Below are positions 60,230-64,000 of a stretch of 64,000 bases of DNA, piece by piece. The stretch's first letter is position 1, and every line of letters begins with the position of its first letter. The notes under the pieces are model-generated. The model saw nothing but the letters and a program-made list of their open reading frames with translations. It had not been told where the DNA came from and did no database searches. The DNA is from Eustoma russellianum (lineage: Eukaryota > Streptophyta > Magnoliopsida > Gentianales > Gentianaceae): positions 11,767,685-11,831,684 of the forward strand of contig AP025062.1 in assembly GCA_036186865.1 (NCBI GenBank), read 5' to 3'. The position numbers and the translations under genes are program-made.

Positions 60230-60790
60230 AAAATTTCTGGAGCTGGACCGAAATTTGGACTGTATTGTGAGACCAGAAAAGGAACCTTAAAAACCTTCAA
60301 ATCCATTGATTTTTGGTATGCTATTAGTTTTATGTGTATGTTAGATGTAAGAGTTGGAATCTTATTAAAAGGAGGCACGGTTTATTTTTAATAAATTTTC
60401 TACTGAGATTGGTCCTGCTGAAAATGTTGTACTGGACAGAATTTAAGTAACGTGTTTGGTAGCCTAGAAATGGACCTTAGAGGTATGCAAATTCACTAAT
60501 TTTCGGTATGATACTAACCCAATGAATAAAGCAAAGGTGGAAGTTGGAATTTTTTCAAAATGATTGTGGTTTATTTTTAGCGAATTTTCTAGTAAAACGG
60601 GTCAAACTGAAATGTGCTGGATGGACAGAATTTGTGTAGCAAGATTGCATGATCTGGAACAGGCCTTAGAAAATTGTATTCAGGCTAAATTTTGACAGGA
60701 TGCTAGCTCAATGAGTTTATTAGGATGGAGAGTTGGAATTTCCAGAAAAAGATTAAAGGATTGGTCACAATAAATTTTATAATAGAATTT
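60230..60790 (+). repeat. 190-bp tandem array, element D LTR (three units)
   Basis: GTTGGAAT starts at 60353, 60543 and 60731 (spacing 190 and 188). It is the reverse complement of the ATTCCAAC anchor in A and B, as expected from D's opposite orientation. The blocks ATTTTTGGTATG and TTATTTTTARYRAATTTTCTA also recur. Confidence 0.75.
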
Positions 60791-61701
60791 GGTCATTCCA
60801 GAATTCAGGTTGCACCGTTTCATGAAAAAGAACAAACGATTCCCTTATCGACATCGTAATTCCATAGCACTTGCATGGAAATCACTTATGACATTTACGG
60901 AGAAGTACATGTGAACCAATTGGTCTAGAATGTGTATTTTAATAAGAAATCCCTAAGGAGAAGTAGACGCCACTAAACTGGAATTTTCCAGCATAGCGAC
61001 GAGACGTATCTATTCGTTATGTCACGCATTATGCCGTAGTTTGCATATTACATGTCATGCATCGCTTCATCGCCACGTACATGATTTACAGCATGTCTTC
61101 TTATGTGAAAGAAAGATGAAAAACGTTTTCAAAAGATGATTTTGATTTTCAAGAATGATTCTCCACCGGTACCGTGTGTGAGTATGAACTTGGCCAGTAA
61201 GAACCCGCTCAGATTCGGGTTAAGTGATCTGACAGTATGACCGTTCATGCCCGGAGATAATAGGACTGATGATGATGATAAGAATGACCGTGCGGGTCTG
61301 GAAAGAATAGACCCGACAAGTAAGATGACGTTACCGTTCCGAATCCGTGAATAATAGATTCGAAGGGGAGAAGTTACCGCCTCAGATCCAGGAAGATAGA
61401 TGTGAACACTCTACTGTTTTACGACGATGATGATTTTAAAGAAAAGCATGAAAGATCATATTTCCATTTTCATCTTGATGCATCACACGTACATATGCAT
61501 GCATATTACATTCATGAAGCGACACATGAGATTTATGTTATGATGACCTCGTAGACCCTAAGTGATGATTCTTATGGTGTTATTCATCGATACGAGTTAC
61601 AGTCTTTTAATGTTATATTCTGCTTTGAGTGATGATTTTAATTAAGTTATGATCTTGCTACATTAAATGATGATCCCTATCGAGTATTGGACGGAGGACA
61701 G

Positions 61702-61880
61702 GTATGCTTCTAAACCAAAATTTTTGGGGTTCGGTTCTTGTTTGCACTTCCCATTTAACCCATGATTATTATAGTATACTTGCTGGTGACATTGTCACTC
61801 ACCCTATTTTTTTCCTCCCAGAGGTGGCAGGAGACAAAGTAGAGTGGATCGATGACGAACCTAGGGTTCCCTACCCGTGA
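61702..61880 (+). other. LTR intron and conserved terminal exon of element D
   Basis: Intron 61702-61821 (120 nt): GGACAG-GTATGCTT donor and TATTTTTTTCCTCCCAG acceptor. Exon 61822-61880 reads, in the phase used in A and B, EVAGDKVEWIDDEPRVPYP-stop (the first residue takes one exon-1 base). No in-frame ATG is seen in the upstream exon, which has a stop about nine codons back; D may use another upstream exon or be mutated. The intron contains a GTGAC-ATT-GTCAC hairpin where A and B have GTGAT-TTTT-ATCAC. Confidence 0.45.
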
Positions 61881-62209
61881 GTGCAGTGAAGGATGGCCAG
61901 ATTTAGGAGACCGGACTTGCCAGCTTTAAGGGATGACTGAGTTATGTAATTGAGATGGAAAAACAATTGGCTTTTGTCACTTTCTGATACATTTGATGTG
62001 GGTTGTAAACTTGGAATGGTTGTGATGATGTTTTTAATTTGAAGTTTTAAATTCTGTCACGGTTTCGCTTACTTATTTACGCGTAAGCACGAAAATCCAG
62101 GCATTTCTATCATGGATCACGACGCGTATGGATGACGCCTAGTACTCTCCTTAGTGAAGTACGGCGGGTGCACCGACTTCGGCGGGGCCGGGGTGCGGGG
62201 CGCCACAGG

Positions 62210-62220
62210 TGGTATCAGAG
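62210..62220 (+). other. Primer-binding site of element D (initiator tRNA-Met)
   Basis: TGGTATCAGAG two bases after the LTR end. The next bases (AGAAGG) depart from the CC of A and B, so pairing is shorter. 62221-62503 is leader without a gene; TGCAG directly precedes the gag ATG. Confidence 0.85.
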
Positions 62221-62503
62221 AGAAGGCTCCAGATCCCGGCAGAATATAGAATTAAGTTATGATTATAGTTGACTAAGTTTGATCTTAGACCTAAGAATTA
62301 ATCTTAGATGAGAGTTGACCTTAGAACAGGACGACTTCGACTGGCAAATTAGGGCACAGCCCAGTGATATGCCCCAACTAATGACCTATCGTAAATTTGA
62401 ATAATAATGTATGTACGCATATGTTCTTCCGATATGCCAAGTTAAATTCTGTTACTAGTTGTGACATTCCTGTATTGAATAAAGTCGACACTGCGTGCTG
62501 CAG

Positions 62504-63734
62504 ATGGTGCGACCCAGAGGGAGACCAGCTAGAGCTAGGCCCGAGGTGCAGGAGCCTATCCCACCTCCACCCGCTCAGGCCCCTCCACCCCCACCGCCTC
62601 AAGGCCAAAATCCACCGCCAGTTCAGAACGTCCCTCCACTGCAAGGACCTTTTCCACCCATGAGGCCAGACATCAACGCTTTTCAGAACTTCTGCCAAAC
62701 AGTTACCCAGATTGGGCAAGTGATGCTAAAGCAGAATAACCCTCAACCTCAAGAGCCGGTCAGAGATGCTCAGTATTATTTTGAAAAGTTGAAAAGAGCC
62801 AATGTTCCGCCGTTTGAAGGAAAGTCAGACTCTGATGTTGCTAAGAAGTGGCTCGATGAGGTAGAAAATTGTTTCGAACTAATTAGAGCCCTAGAGGAAG
62901 TAAAGACTCAAGCAGTTAGGCCGTTTCTGTTAGGAGAGGCCAACCAATGGTGGAAGGCCAATCTACAAGCTTTACCAAGACCAATTCCCTGGGAGAGGTT
63001 CCTCCAGGAATTTAACAAGTTCTACATACCACCCTCAGTCAAACTGCAGAAAAGACATGAGTTTGAATCCCTGATGCAATAGTCTGGAATGACGGTTGCT
63101 GACTACGCTAACAAATTTATAGCTCTGGGAAGATTCCAACCACCCATTATGAATGATGAAGAAACCAAAATGTTGAAATTCGAGAGAGGACTGAACCCTA
63201 GAATCCGAACGTGGTTGGTTAATGCCAACCCAGCAAACTTTGGTGCCCTTCTAGATGCCTGTTACAGAATTGAAAGAGATATCATCCGTCGGGATGAGTT
63301 TAGCCAAAAGAGAGGAAGAGAGGTGTCTGGAAGCGGAGGGCCCTGTAAGCCCACCAAGCAAAACACAAGGGGGCCAGGGCGTCAAGGGAAGAACCGATTT
63401 CAACGCCGCTCCCAGAAAAATCAATCACAGAATCAGGGACAACAATCTGCCATTCCAAAATGCTCTGATTGTGGTAATCTCCACATAGGAGAATGTTATA
63501 TCCAGACTGGGAAATGTTTTGGATGCGGCCAGACAGGGCACATCCTTAAGGACTGTCCAAACAAAGGAACCACCTGCTTCGGATGCGGGAAAACAGGACA
63601 TCTGGCCAGAGAGTGTCCGGAGAAGGGGGCCCAGCAGCAACAACAGCCACCAAAACCTCAGCGTCAGCGTACCAACGCACGAGTCCACGCTATGACCGAC
63701 GCAGCTGCTGAAGAGGCCAACAATGTGGTAACAG
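62504..63734 (+). pseudogene. gag: Element D gag
   Basis: ATG at 62504 (MVRPRGRPARARP), a proline-rich N-terminus, then the Gag domain (YFEKLKRANVPPFEGKSD, ANQWWKANLQALPRP). A TAG at 63080-63082 interrupts it where A has GAG; the frame then continues (GMTVADYANKFIALGRF). The C-terminus has CSDCGNLHIGEC and two CCHC knuckles (CFGCGQTGHILKDC and CFGCGKTGHLAREC), one more than in A and B. Coding reaches the intron donor at 63735. Confidence 0.92.
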
Positions 63735-63813
63735 GTATTTTCAGGAAACCGTACTAATTTTCTTTTACAACATCGTTGCCTTATGGTTGCTTAGTAAGAA
63801 TTGTATGATTCAG
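63735..63813 (+). other. Putative gag-protease intron of element D (79 nt)
   Basis: GTATTTTCAGG donor, GTATGATTCAG acceptor, phase 1 with Gly at the joint, and a TACTAAT branch-like motif near 63752. The last ~27 nt resemble the intron of A and B (TTGCTTAGTAA...TTCAG), while the 5' half has diverged. Unspliced reading stops seven codons in. Confidence 0.75.
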
Positions 63814-64000
63814 GAGTTATACTAGTATGTTCAATACCTGCCAACGTACTATTCGACAGTGGCGCCAGCCACTCTTTCATATCCAAGAGATTCGCAAAGA
63901 ATATTGAGAAAAACCCAACCCATAGTGATGCACCTTATAGAATCCAAGCAGCTGGGGAGCAGGTGCTTGTAGCTCACCATGTCTTCAAAAATTGTGAACT
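63814..64000 (+). CDS. pol: Element D protease, partial at window edge
   Basis: Reads VILVCSIPANVLFDSGASHSF in phase with gag after removal of the 79-nt segment; the aspartic protease motif is DSG. No stop before the window end. Confidence 0.85.

Larger units (their letters stand above)
58663..62207 (+). mobile_element. 5' LTR of Tekay-type element D (3545 bp)
   Basis: TGTTGTAGCCC...GGGGCGCCACA, followed by the primer site. The start and end resemble element A (TGTTGTACCCC, GGGGCGCTACA), but most of the body differs. Recognisable parts are a degenerate TTAACC-rich repeat (59070-59215), three 190-bp units (about 60230-60790), one degenerate 43-bp unit (61205-61240), the LTR intron and conserved exon (61702-61880) and the GTACT...AGTAC hairpin (62142-62162). 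The 80-codon ORF at 59941-60183 is not recognisable. The rest of the element is beyond the right edge. Confidence 0.9.

Overview
The window is repeat-rich plant DNA, almost certainly nuclear DNA of a flowering plant with a large, retrotransposon-packed genome. I see no host gene, rRNA or tRNA. Evidence for a plant: Ty3/gypsy chromoviruses of the Tekay/Del type with initiator-tRNA-Met primer sites and C-terminal chromodomains, Ty1/copia DNA of SIRE/Maximus type, and L1-type LINEs ending in a zf-RVT plus RNase H module. I cannot name the species.

Layout. At 1-3102 lie the end of a copia LTR, a Tekay LTR fragment it has split, and a Tat/Athila-like 3' LTR. From 3110 to 56021 runs one minus-strand copia element (R), opened repeatedly by later insertions: a solo copia LTR (S1, 4303-6541), a Tekay element with both LTRs (A, 8012-21839, duplication ATATT), an L1 LINE (LINE1, about 22125-30953) itself split by a solo copia LTR (S2, 25461-28526, duplication CTAAT), and a second Tekay element (B, 31992-55649, duplication CCTAA). 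The left LTR of B holds a solo LTR of another gypsy family (C, 34533-45004, duplication TCTTA), which holds a second L1 LINE (LINE2, 37065-43504, 14-bp duplication). At 56022 R is cut by a plus-strand copia LTR (S3), and S3 is cut at 58663 by the 5' end of a third Tekay-type element (D), whose gag and protease start run off the right edge.

Genes. Each Tekay copy encodes Gag, protease, RT, RNase H, integrase and chromodomain, but the frame is broken at two conserved places by 75-82 nt segments with GT...AG ends and matching phase. They look like real introns between gag and protease and inside RT. A further intron-like segment lies within the LTRs themselves and splits a roughly 30-codon ORF whose C-terminal peptide is kept with mostly third-position changes between families. 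This LTR micro-ORF and the multi-intron organisation are the best candidates for something undescribed. The LTRs also hold internal tandem arrays (43 bp, 190 bp, about 160 bp), and the LINE 3' regions hold a repeated stem-loop with compensatory changes. All coding regions except the short ORFs are decayed, mostly by C-to-T nonsense changes.
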